NCBI RefSeq assembly: GCF_031845265.1
Contig: NZ_JAVRBG010000002.1
Span: forward strand, 124,001 to 188,000
DNA length: 64,000 nt
Reading direction: 5' to 3'
Source of the DNA: Mesonia ostreae
GTDB lineage: Bacteria; Bacteroidota; Bacteroidia; Flavobacteriales; Flavobacteriaceae
In this document: piece after piece, positions 56,479 to 64,000 of the stretch
How the letters are laid out: each line of letters starts with the position of its first letter
Numbering within the stretch: the first letter of the stretch is position 1
Translations under genes and position numbers: made by a program
The notes under the pieces: model-generated
The model's database searches: none
Told to the model about the DNA's origin: nothing
Seen by the model: only the letters and a program-made list of their open reading frames with translations

Positions 56479-56797
56479 AATAGAACGGTTTTATAGAAAA
56501 GGACTATCGCATCGCTGTCAACTAAATTGATAGCCCCTTGCTTGATTTGATTTTCGTTCTACAAATTTGAGAGGTATTATTGGATTTTCTTCCCCATATC
56601 GACCGTAGTACGGTCAAAATTTAACATTTTGAAATTTGATGTGTTTTGGGTGTTTTTGACATATGTTTTTTCGATTTGCATCATCAAAAAGTAGCAAATA
56701 AAATGAAAAACGGTGTGAAAATGAGATTACCGTAGGTCGACCGTAGTACGGTCGTTTTTTAACATTTGAAGAAGCAAGAAAAAAGGAAATTTAGACC
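56479..56797. promoter_or_regulatory. Control or origin region with two 17-bp palindromes
   Basis: No gene. TCGACCGTAGTACGGTC occurs at 56599-56615 and 56737-56753; its inner 15 bases are a perfect palindrome (GACCGTA-G-TACGGTC). Both copies are followed by a TTTAACATTT block, and the second is preceded by an extra half site (ACCGTAGGTC). The region lies between rteC and the replication-type operon, so it may be an operator or an origin of replication. Confidence 0.65.
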
Positions 56798-57634
56798 CTA
56801 TTCTTCGCTTTTATCCATTTCTGAAAGTAAGGATAGCGCCAATTGGTCAAGAAATAAAGTCCGGCTATTCTTTCTGTTTTTGATTTCCTGGTAGGTTTTA
56901 TAAATTTCCTTAGGTGTGAAATCGAAAATTTCTTGCATTATATTGGAGACTTTACGAATGCTCAATTTGTTTTGTTTAGCAATACCGGCAGAATGTAAGG
57001 CATAGACGAGTTCTACCCAATCGGTATTGGTAAAAGGCCAAGTCAATTTTTCATTTTCGGCCATAAGTTTGCCATTCAATTTAAAATGATGCTCTAGGTT
57101 GTATAGACGAATGTCTAAGTAAGCTATTAAACAAGTGAAGGCCTTCAGCTTTCCCAAAAGCATATCTCTCGGAGTGAAGAAATCGGGATCTTGAAAATAA
57201 TATTTAGAAGTGGATATATGATAAGAGTCCATAAATTCCCGTGTATAATATTCTTTATCAAAATGAGTATGCTCAGAATCAACATACTGCGTAAAATCCA
57301 AGTTGCAAATAAAAAAACGGTTTAACTTTTGTATTTTTTTTCTGATGTATTCACGCTGAGAATCTTTATCAGCTTTAGGAAACTGAATCTCAAAAGAACG
57401 TATTTCAGTAAAATAGATAAGCTGCTTTAAAGGGATTTGTTTCGTATACTTGAAAAAATAGATTTCATCGTCAGTAGAATCGAAACCATTTTCGACAATT
57501 TCTTTTTTGAATTTGCTCAAAAGTTTGGTGCAAAGATTAATCGAACAGTTTGCTCGCTGCACTATGGATTTTGAATTTTCTTTAATTTCTTGTAATTGCT
57601 GTTCTAAATTTTTTGCGAGTAGATGTAGTTTCAT
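56798..57634 (-). CDS. rteC: RteC-like regulator of element excision
   Basis: The protein has 278 residues. FYFTEIRSFEIQFPK-type sequence (LIYFTEIRSFEIQFPKADK), FFICNLDFTQYVDSEHTHFDKEYY and the C-terminal LVYALHSAGIAKQNKLSIRKVSNIMQEIFDF match RteC, a DNA-binding regulator that controls excision genes in CTnDOT. It lies between int and the HTH operon. In CTnDOT it responds to RteA/RteB and tetracycline; those partners are not in this window, so its trigger here is unknown. Confidence 0.85.
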   Translation of the reverse strand: MKLHLLAKNLEQQLQEIKENSKSIVQRANCSINLCTKLLSKFKKEIVENGFDSTDDEIYFFKYTKQIPLKQLIYFTEIRSFEIQFPKADKDSQREYIRKKIQKLNRFFICNLDFTQYVDSEHTHFDKEYYTREFMDSYHISTSKYYFQDPDFFTPRDMLLGKLKAFTCLIAYLDIRLYNLEHHFKLNGKLMAENEKLTWPFTNTDWVELVYALHSAGIAKQNKLSIRKVSNIMQEIFDFTPKEIYKTYQEIKNRKNSRTLFLDQLALSLLSEMDKSEE

Positions 57635-57847
57635 ATCATACCTATTTTACAGAGTTAGCAACTGTATATATAGGGCCGACGTTGGCTAATTGATTGAAAA
57701 AAACTTATGGAGGTGACATTCTATAAACAGCTATTTTACTGAAAAATATCAAAAAGTATGCCTTTCTAAATAATAAGTTAACTCTATAGTTTTATACGGC
57801 AAGGAATGAGTAGATGATATTTAGAGAAATATTCCCCTAATAGTCGA

Positions 57848-59179
57848 TTAAAAATTAATCACACTATCCAAAGCTTCATCAGCATCCCTATTAATAAAGT
57901 TTGCCTGATAATTCAACGTGGTTTTTAAATCGCTATGGCGATAGAGCTTTTGAAGCATCAATGGATGTATTCTGTCTCCGGCAATATTTCCGAAGCTATG
58001 GCGAGCAATATGATTGGATAAATTTTTATCAATATCACATTGCTTAGCTATTCTTTTGAGATACTTATTGAATAACTTCGTAGCGTTTCTGGTCTTAATA
58101 AAAACATCCTCTTTATCATTAGAATTCGCTTCCTTCAAGAACGGGAACACATAGCCATTATTTTCTGACTGGCTTTTTTTGTAAAATTTAAGAATATCAT
58201 CAGCTTTTTCTGGAATCTTAAGACTGAGTGGCTTTTCATTTTTGTTCATAATATAAAATAATCGTTCGTCCTTAAAGTCAGTCCATTTAAGTTGAACTAT
58301 ATCGGAAATACGAATTCCTGCAAAATAAAAGGCAACAAGCCATATATTATGAGTATGCCAAACACTAGAATGCTTTTCAAGTTTTAAAGCTTCGATACGC
58401 TCTATTTCTTGTATAGTTAAACCAATTTTATTACTAGAACCTATTCTTATTTTTACCTTATCCCCCGAAAATGGATAATATTTTGAGGGAACGATACCTT
58501 CTTTCATAGCAATGTTAAACAGCGTTCTTATAAAAATCAACTGATTAGTAATGGTTCGTGTTTTTTGGTTCAAGTATGCTGTGCAAAAAGTTTTATATTT
58601 TTCGACAAAAGCTTCATCAATATCTTGAAAATTCAGTGTTTTATTCTTTTTAAAGTATGCGACAGAATCCATAAATGAATACTCATTTTTTCTACCACGA
58701 CTTATACGTTCTTTTCTTCGTTCTTTTATGGCTTTGATATTCTGAACTTTGGTCAAAGAAGTTTTTAAATTTAAAAATTCTTCTAAATTATAGAGAATTG
58801 ATAATTCAGATTTAGCAACCGAGAATGTACCTCGGTCGTATTTGCTTTGTACTCTTTTTGCTGCAAGATTGAAAAAAGACTTTCCAGCTCCAGAGCCTTT
58901 CACTTTCTTTTTCATTTCCTTGCTTGAAATACCGTCATTGATTTCAAAAGAAATGTCATTTACCTCTGTCAATTTTTTCATTAAAAAATTGTTCAGTTTT
59001 CGTGAATTTGGGTGGGTCCTTTTTACTTTTCCCTGCACATCATCCCAATCTTTCTCCAACACATATTGACCTAAGAAGCAATAATTTGTTTTATAATCTT
59101 TACTGATTCGCAAAGCTAATGGAGCACTACCATCTTTTCTTTGTTTATTTTTACGTCTAACAATTTTTATAGCTGCCAT
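57848..59179 (-). CDS. int: Tyrosine recombinase (element integrase)
   Basis: The protein has 443 residues. The N-terminal arm and SAM-like domains include the Arm-type start MAAIKIVRRKNKQRKDGSAP. The catalytic domain has Arg in FAGIRISDIVQLKW (near residue 284), His-x-x-Arg in HIARHSFGNIA (near residue 388), His in LYRHSDLKTT and the nucleophile Tyr in LNYQANF (near residue 422). It catalyses integration into and excision from the tRNA-fMet gene. It is 173 bases inside the right repeat, as expected for the enzyme of this element. Confidence 0.94.
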   Translation of the reverse strand: MAAIKIVRRKNKQRKDGSAPLALRISKDYKTNYCFLGQYVLEKDWDDVQGKVKRTHPNSRKLNNFLMKKLTEVNDISFEINDGISSKEMKKKVKGSGAGKSFFNLAAKRVQSKYDRGTFSVAKSELSILYNLEEFLNLKTSLTKVQNIKAIKERRKERISRGRKNEYSFMDSVAYFKKNKTLNFQDIDEAFVEKYKTFCTAYLNQKTRTITNQLIFIRTLFNIAMKEGIVPSKYYPFSGDKVKIRIGSSNKIGLTIQEIERIEALKLEKHSSVWHTHNIWLVAFYFAGIRISDIVQLKWTDFKDERLFYIMNKNEKPLSLKIPEKADDILKFYKKSQSENNGYVFPFLKEANSNDKEDVFIKTRNATKLFNKYLKRIAKQCDIDKNLSNHIARHSFGNIAGDRIHPLMLQKLYRHSDLKTTLNYQANFINRDADEALDSVINF

Positions 59180-59228
59180 ACTTACAATGTTTTAGAACGG
59201 TATAAAGATAATCAAACATTTTAAAAAG

Positions 59229-59252
59229 GGGTACAGAATAGGTACAGAATAA
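59229..59252 (+). repeat. Tandem GGTACAGAATA motif, right end
   Basis: Two adjacent copies of GGTACAGAATA between the integrase start and the right repeat, identical to those at 9283-9305 and in the same orientation. Likely integrase or excision-factor binding sites (inference). Confidence 0.55.
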
Positions 59253-59352
59253 TTTGATTTTAGATGGTTTTAAACAAAGTTATATATCACGATAACCTCT
59301 GTTAGCCATTGATTTTAGGTTTATTTGTTAAGTTTTACCATATTATTGTCAA

Positions 59353-59400
59353 GGCTCATAACCCGAAGGTCACTGGTTCGAGTCCAGTTCCCGCTACTAG
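59353..59400 (+). repeat. attR: right copy of the direct repeat with tRNA-fMet 3' fragment
   Basis: Identical to 9189-9236. Bases 59353-59396 are the 3' part of tRNA-fMet, left behind when the element took over the gene end. The 5' half is missing, so it cannot make a tRNA. Confidence 0.92.
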
Positions 59401-59407
59401 AGAAGAC

Positions 59408-59438
59408 AAGGCTTCACAGAAATGTGAGGCCTTTTTTT
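59408..59438 (+). terminator. Terminator hairpin after the right repeat
   Basis: AAGGCTTCACA-GAAA-TGTGAGGCCTT with a T-run. It is nearly the same as the hairpin at 9244 with one changed pair. Confidence 0.8.
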
Positions 59439-60251
59439 ATTTCATATAGTACAGAATATTGCGCTTTTCAAATAGTCATTTTGTTTTATTTTATTTGGTG
59501 TCAATTGATACCTATTACAATTATTTTTTAGACTTTGTCGCTCCCTTTATCCCGAACGGCTATCAACTGCTAAACACTAAACATGTGTAATCAGGAACGG
59601 ATAATTTAATCTTTGTTATATGTTCTTTTTGTCAAATGTACAATACATGTGGGGTAGCTTAGCTGATGGCAGCTAGGAATATAACAGCTTATAGAGCACA
59701 GTTCTGAGAGGTCAAAAATGTGAATCTTTTATTTTTAATTGGATATAATCTACCCTCAATCACAGTTTTTATTTCCGCTTTTATTTTTTCCAAATTTCAG
59801 TTTGATATGATTTGCCATCAATTGCAATCATCTTTTATTTTTGCTCATAAAAATAAATTTCTACTTAAAATATCTATTCTAGATAAGTTTCCAGCGTTTC
59901 TTAGGTAGGAGCCTATTCCAATTAAATCTTAAAGGTGTTGTTAATTTAAACGGCCGATCTTGAATAAGTACGCAAATACTTCTATTGTTAATTGGCTATT
60001 ACTATAATTTTGCAAAATCTATCCTTCTATAAAAGAGCACTCGTGGTATTCTGAAAAAATGCATTTTAAAGAATACGAGGTCTGTTACTAAGTTCTAATT
60101 TCAAATCAGCAAACGATCATCTGCTAATTCATTAAATATTTGTAACTTTAAAGAAGCAAACTAATTAGGGCAATTTAAAAGTAAAAACAGTACTTCAACA
60201 ACCGCTAATAATAAATAATACAAACATTAATAAATTTAAAAACACAAGAAA
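59439..60251. other. Non-coding flank resembling the left inner end of the element
   Basis: No convincing gene in about 810 bases. The first part (to about 59530) aligns with the left end of the element: a single TACAGAATA copy, then 42 of 58 bases matching 9301-9358 by hand alignment without gaps, ending in ATACC. The rest is AT-rich, and the last 100 bases are the likely dps promoter region. Confidence 0.55.
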
Positions 60252-60725
60252 ATGGCTAAACTAAATGCTATCGGACTGGACAAAGAAAAGTCTAAAAAAC
60301 TTTCAGAAAAACTTAATGAACTTCTGGCAGATTATTCCATATTTTACCAAAATATCAGGGGGTATCACTGGAACATAAAAGGAGATAAATTCTTTGAGCT
60401 GCACGACAAATTTCAGGAACTTTACGAAGATTTATTTGTGAAAATTGATGAAGTGGCAGAGCGTATTCAAACCTTAGGACATACCCCAGACCATCAATTC
60501 TCTAAGTACCTAAAAGATGCTAAAGTTGAAGAGAGTATTGAGGTTGCCGATGGTGTTAAGGATATGAAAGACACACTTGAATCGTTACAAATAATTATCA
60601 CCTTACAACGCGAAATTCTAGATTTATCTGCCGATGCAGATGACGAAGGAACCAATGCATTAATGAGCGACTACATTCGGGAGCAGGAAAAATTGGTTTG
60701 GATGTATTCTTCGTATTTGAACTAA
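60252..60725 (+). CDS. dps: Dps-family DNA-protecting ferritin
   Basis: The protein has 157 residues. Conserved Dps stretches are visible: YHWNIKGDKFFELHDKFQELYEDLFVKIDEVAERIQTLGHTP (ferroxidase-site His, Asp and Glu). It binds iron and DNA and protects against oxidative damage. It is followed 26 bases later by a catalase gene, so the pair forms an oxidative-stress unit. Confidence 0.93.
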   Translation: MAKLNAIGLDKEKSKKLSEKLNELLADYSIFYQNIRGYHWNIKGDKFFELHDKFQELYEDLFVKIDEVAERIQTLGHTPDHQFSKYLKDAKVEESIEVADGVKDMKDTLESLQIIITLQREILDLSADADDEGTNALMSDYIREQEKLVWMYSSYLN

Positions 60726-60751
60726 ATTAGTAAATAAGAACGTAACCAGCA

Positions 60752-62224
60752 ATGAAAGAAAAAGACGATAAGAAAAATTTATTTTCGGTATCGGGCAGAC
60801 CGATAGCCGAAAATGAAAATGTTAAGACAGCAGGAAAAAGAGGTCCCATGCTTATGGAAGACTTTTGATTTCTGGAAAAATTGGCGCATTTTGATAGAGA
60901 AGTAATCCCGGAAAGAAGAATGCACGCTAAAGGCTCTGGTGCATTTGGAACGTTTAAAGTTACCCACGATATTTCTCAATTTACCAAAGCCAAAATATTT
61001 TCGGAAATAGGAAAAGAAACCGATGTGTTTATACGGTTTTCTACCGTGGCGGGAGAGCGTGGCGCAGCAGATGCCGAGCGCGACATCAGAGGTTTTGCCA
61101 TTAAGTTTTATACCGAAGAAGGTAATTGGGATTTAACAGGAAATAATACGCCTGTTTTCTTTTTACGCGATCCTTACCGTTTTCCCGATCTTAACAAGGC
61201 GGTAAAAAGAGACCCAAAAACCAATTTGAGAAATGCCAACCATAACTGGGATTTTTGGACACTGTTGCCCGAAGCCCTGCACCAGGTTACCATTACCATG
61301 AGCGAGCGGGGAATTCCTAAATCATATCGGAATATGAACGGTTACGGAAGCCACACTTTTAGCTTAATCGATGCCGACAATAAAAGGGTTTGGGTGAAAT
61401 TTCATTTTAAAACCGAACAGGGAATAGAAAACCTGAGTAATGAAGAAGCCGGTGCTATAATTGCCGGAGACCGGGAAAGTCACCAAAGGGATTTATTCGA
61501 TACTATTGAAGAAGGTAATTTCCCGCGGTGGAAATTGAAAATTCAGGTAATGACCGAGGAGCAGGCAAAAGAATGTCCGTTTAATCCATTTGATCTGACC
61601 AAAGTTTGGCCGCACGGCGATTATCCGTTGCACGAGGTTGGCGTATTGGAGTTAAACAAAAATCCGGAAAATTATTATGCAGATGTAGAGCAGGCCGCGT
61701 TCAACCCGGCCAATGTGGTTCCTGGTGTAGGATTTTCACCCGATAGGATGTTGCAAGCCAGGTTGTTTTCCTACGGCGATGCCCAGCGCTATAGATTGGG
61801 TGTGAATCATTATCAAATTCCGGTAAATAAACCCAAATGTCCTTTCCACAATCCGTCGCGAGATGGGAGGATGCGCGTAGATGGCAACGAAGGAAGTACG
61901 CTCCATTATTACCCAAATAGCTATGATCAATGGGAAGAACAAAAAGAGTTTACCGAGCCGCCTTTGCCGTTAGAAGGCGCTGCCGATCATTATGATTTTA
62001 GAGAAGATGACGACGATTATTATACACAACCCGGCAATCTTTTCCGAATAATGAATGAGGAGCAAAAGAACCTTTTATTTAAAAATACCGCTGCTGAAGT
62101 AGGCGGTGCCGAAAAGTTTATTCAGGAAAGACATATTAAAAATTGTTATAAAGCCGATCCAGACTATGGAAAAGGTGTTGCTGAAGCTTTAAATATTGAT
62201 ATAAACGATGTAGAGTTAGAATAG
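60752..62224 (+). pseudogene. Catalase gene interrupted by an in-frame TGA
   Basis: ATG at 60752 opens a frame reading MKEKDDKKNLFSVSGRPIAE to PMLMEDF, then TGA at 60866-60868 (codon 39), then FLEKLAHFDREVIPERRMHA and the rest of a clade-3 monofunctional catalase in the same frame. Family members usually have Trp or His at that place, so TGG to TGA is the simplest cause. The catalytic His (HAKGSGAFG), the NTPVFF Asn region and the haem-ligand Tyr (RLFSYGDAQRYRLG) are all intact downstream. A TTG at 60881 could restart translation and give 447 residues without the N-terminal arm. Either a pseudogene or a shortened enzyme. Confidence 0.8.
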
Positions 62225-62292
62225 ACTTGGAAGTAGTGTAGAACGAGAGTTTTAGTTACATATATTTTTGATATTCCTAAACTTTTTAGGTG

Positions 62293-62338
62293 TTAGGAGA
62301 AGGTAATGCTTATTTAATAAACCTTCTCCTAATTTTTT
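62293..62338 (+). terminator. Terminator after the catalase gene
   Basis: TTAGGAGAAGGT and ACCTTCTCCTAA form a perfect 12-bp stem with a 16-base loop, followed by six T residues. Confidence 0.85.
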
Positions 62339-62419
62339 ACCTAAGGTCTTAAAGCTGAACTTAGAAAAAAGGTAAATAGTTCCTCTAAAACATTATATTT
62401 ACAATTAAAGTATTCTGCC

Positions 62420-64000
62420 TTGAGCAAAATAATTTCTTATGTTTCTGAAAGTTTTAAAGAACTGCAAGAGTTTTTAAAAAGCCTTAGTTTTTCGAGAGCT
62501 TTGCGTGTTGGTGTTGCGGTTACCTTACCTTCGGTAATTGGCATGCAGCTGGGGTATTATGAGGTGGGGCTGGCGTTGAGTTTTGGTGCCTTTTGGAGTT
62601 CGCCCAGCGATGTTATTGGTAGTTTTCGGCACAAAAAAATAGGTATTCTTATTTCTGCCAGCCTGGTTATGTTGGTTAGTCTTGTTAAGGGCTATTTAAA
62701 TTTAGAACTATCCTTGCTGCTCCCTCTTTTAGGCCTGTTTACCTTTTGCATCGCTTTTATTTCGGTATATGGTTTTAGGGCTTCGCTAATTAGTTTCTCG
62801 GGGCTCATGGCTTTGGTACTTAGTTCTGCTCAGGTTTCCGAAGAACTGGAAATTTATCAATATGCGCTCTTATTAGGCCTTGGTGGACTTTGGTATTTAT
62901 TGCTGTCTAAAATTTGGCATCGCTTAAATCCTAAAGCTGAAACCGAGGAATTTTTATCTGAAACTTATTCGCTTACCGCGGAATTTTTAGAAATACGCGG
63001 AAAATTAGTTGATCCGAAAGAAAATCAGAAAGAGCTTCAATCTAAATTATTAAAGCTTCAAAGCGAGCTCACCAAAAATCATGAAACTCTTCGGGAAATT
63101 TTAATTTTATCCAGAAAAGCTACCGGTTGGTCTAATTATCGGGATAAAAGATTATTAGTATTTGTGCAATTGGTTGAGATACTGGAAACGGCAATTGCCA
63201 ACCCGGGAAATTACCATCGCATGGATTTACTCTTTAACGAGCATCCGCAATATATTAAAAGGTTTCAGAGCGTTATTTTTGAAATGGCTTTGCAGTTGAG
63301 AATGATTTCTGAAGCGGGAAATAATATAGAAAAATTACCCAAAAGCGATGCTGTGCGCCAATGTTTTGATGATATAAGACGGGATGTAACCTTATTGCGA
63401 AATACAAAGTTTTACGAAGAATATCTTATTCTTCAAAATTTGCTGGCCTATCAGGAAAAACAGTTTGAAAAAATTAAAAGAATCAAGTGGCTTTTAGGAG
63501 CATCTAAGAGTACTGAAATTGATTTTATTGATGGAACAAAAGCCAAACGCTTTATAGCAGTTCAAGATTATGACCCGCGCTTGCTGCTTAGGAATTTTAG
63601 CTTTAGATCCAGTATTTTTAGACATTCCATTCGGTTGGCGGTAACCGTGATAATAGGTTATGCCTTAGGTTCTATCTTTGCTTTTCAGAATCCGTATTCT
63701 ATCTTATTAATTATCATCGTAATTTTGCGACCCAGTTACGGACTTACACGAAGTAGGGCAAAAGATCGTATGATAGGAACGCTAATTGGTGGTGTTGTTG
63801 CCTTTGGAATGGTTTTTCTTATTCAGAACCCCTATGTTTATGGCAGCCTGGGGGTTGTTTTTTTGGTGATTGCACTCTCACTGGTGCAAAGAAATTATAA
63901 AGCTTCGGCGACTTTTATTACCTTAAGTGTTGTTTTTATTTATGCTATTCTAAAGGAAGATGTTTTAGATTTAATAAGTTTTCGGTTGTTAGACACCTTT
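62420..64000 (+). CDS. FUSC-family membrane protein (3' end outside window)
   Basis: The frame is open from TTG 62420 to the window end (about 527 codons) with no stop. The N-terminal part has about six hydrophobic helices (for example VGVAVTLPSVIGMQLG, IGILISASLVMLVSL, LLPLLGLFTFCIAFISVYG), then a soluble helical middle part, then a second membrane block (SIRLAVTVIIGYALGSIFAF, ILLIIIVILRPSYGLTRSRAKDR). This is the YccS/FUSC plan, a predicted inner-membrane exporter related to fusaric-acid resistance proteins. The start is uncertain; no ATG lies near. Confidence 0.82.
   Translation, partial: MSKIISYVSESFKELQEFLKSLSFSRALRVGVAVTLPSVIGMQLGYYEVGLALSFGAFWSSPSDVIGSFRHKKIGILISASLVMLVSLVKGYLNLELSLLLPLLGLFTFCIAFISVYGFRASLISFSGLMALVLSSAQVSEELEIYQYALLLGLGGLWYLLLSKIWHRLNPKAETEEFLSETYSLTAEFLEIRGKLVDPKENQKELQSKLLKLQSELTKNHETLREILILSRKATGWSNYRDKRLLVFVQLVEILETAIANPGNYHRMDLLFNEHPQYIKRFQSVIFEMALQLRMISEAGNNIEKLPKSDAVRQCFDDIRRDVTLLRNTKFYEEYLILQNLLAYQEKQFEKIKRIKWLLGASKSTEIDFIDGTKAKRFIAVQDYDPRLLLRNFSFRSSIFRHSIRLAVTVIIGYALGSIFAFQNPYSILLIIIVILRPSYGLTRSRAKDRMIGTLIGGVVAFGMVFLIQNPYVYGSLGVVFLVIALSLVQRNYKASATFITLSVVFIYAILKEDVLDLISFRLLDTF

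Noticed and set aside
59325..59908. Short frames across and after the right repeat
   Set aside because: The first reads through the tRNA fragment; the second has no family pattern.
60866..60868. TGA read as tryptophan or selenocysteine
   Set aside because: The other genes here end normally with TGA as well as TAA/TAG, for example the broken small gene at 11484, and no selenocysteine element is evident. A point mutation is simpler.

Overview
The window comes from a member of the Bacteroidota, most likely the family Flavobacteriaceae. The left edge carries gldK-gldL-gldM-gldN, the core of the type IX secretion and gliding machinery. Promoters of the TTG-N19-TAnnTTTG type are visible, Shine-Dalgarno sequences are weak, and the conjugation genes are of the Bacteroidetes tra/mob type. 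The DNA is AT-rich throughout.

Layout. (1) 1-9159: chromosomal backbone with gldKLMN, a FAD oxidoreductase, a DUF983 protein, an ABC-F ATPase, a CPXCG cysteine-rich protein and a DUF1328 membrane peptide. (2) 9160-9232: an initiator tRNA-fMet gene. (3) About 9189-59400: a roughly 50 kb integrative and conjugative element (ICE) inserted in the 3' end of that tRNA. It is bounded by a 48-bp perfect direct repeat, and its tyrosine integrase lies near the right end. The left arm has 222-bp tandem repeats, ssb, small genes, BfmA/BtgA, a DUF5712 relaxase and a coupling protein. The right arm has traE-F-G-I-J-K-M-N, a lipoprotein, an amidase, a small cargo pair, a replication-type operon, rteC and int. 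(4) 14930-43030, between the coupling protein and the tra operon: a 28 kb defence island on the minus strand. (5) 59401-64000: right flank with dps, a catalase gene interrupted by TGA and a FUSC transporter that runs off the window. The first ~130 bp of this flank resemble the left inner end of the ICE, which suggests a second related element or a scar.

The defence island holds a Gabija pair (gajA OLD-like ATPase/TOPRIM nuclease and gajB UvrD-like helicase) and a type-1 BREX locus in the order xre-brxA-brxB-brxC-[AlbA_2/Schlafen ATP-binding regulator]-pglX-[five extra genes]-pglZ-brxL. The five extra genes encode: a NERD-domain protein fused to a RecD-like helicase whose P-loop and DExx box are both degenerate; a TPR protein ending in two RNA-binding-type OB folds (cold-shock-like and S1); an Hsp70 with a TPR tail; a minimal 373-residue UvrD-like helicase; and a 596-residue protein I do not recognise. 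They are tightly spaced or overlap with pglX and pglZ, so they are expressed with BREX. This cassette is the best candidate here for an undescribed system: a chaperone/helicase/NERD module built into BREX or riding on it.

Other points: a 58-residue Xre repressor overlaps brxA by one base and has operator-like palindromes upstream; an 11-bp tandem repeat in the AlbA_2 gene could allow phase variation; BrxL ends in what looks like an MIT_C (phospholipase-D-like) domain instead of a Lon protease domain; and paired 17-bp palindromes next to the replication operon may be an origin or operator. All family calls come from reading the sequence and memory of the families. No database search was run.
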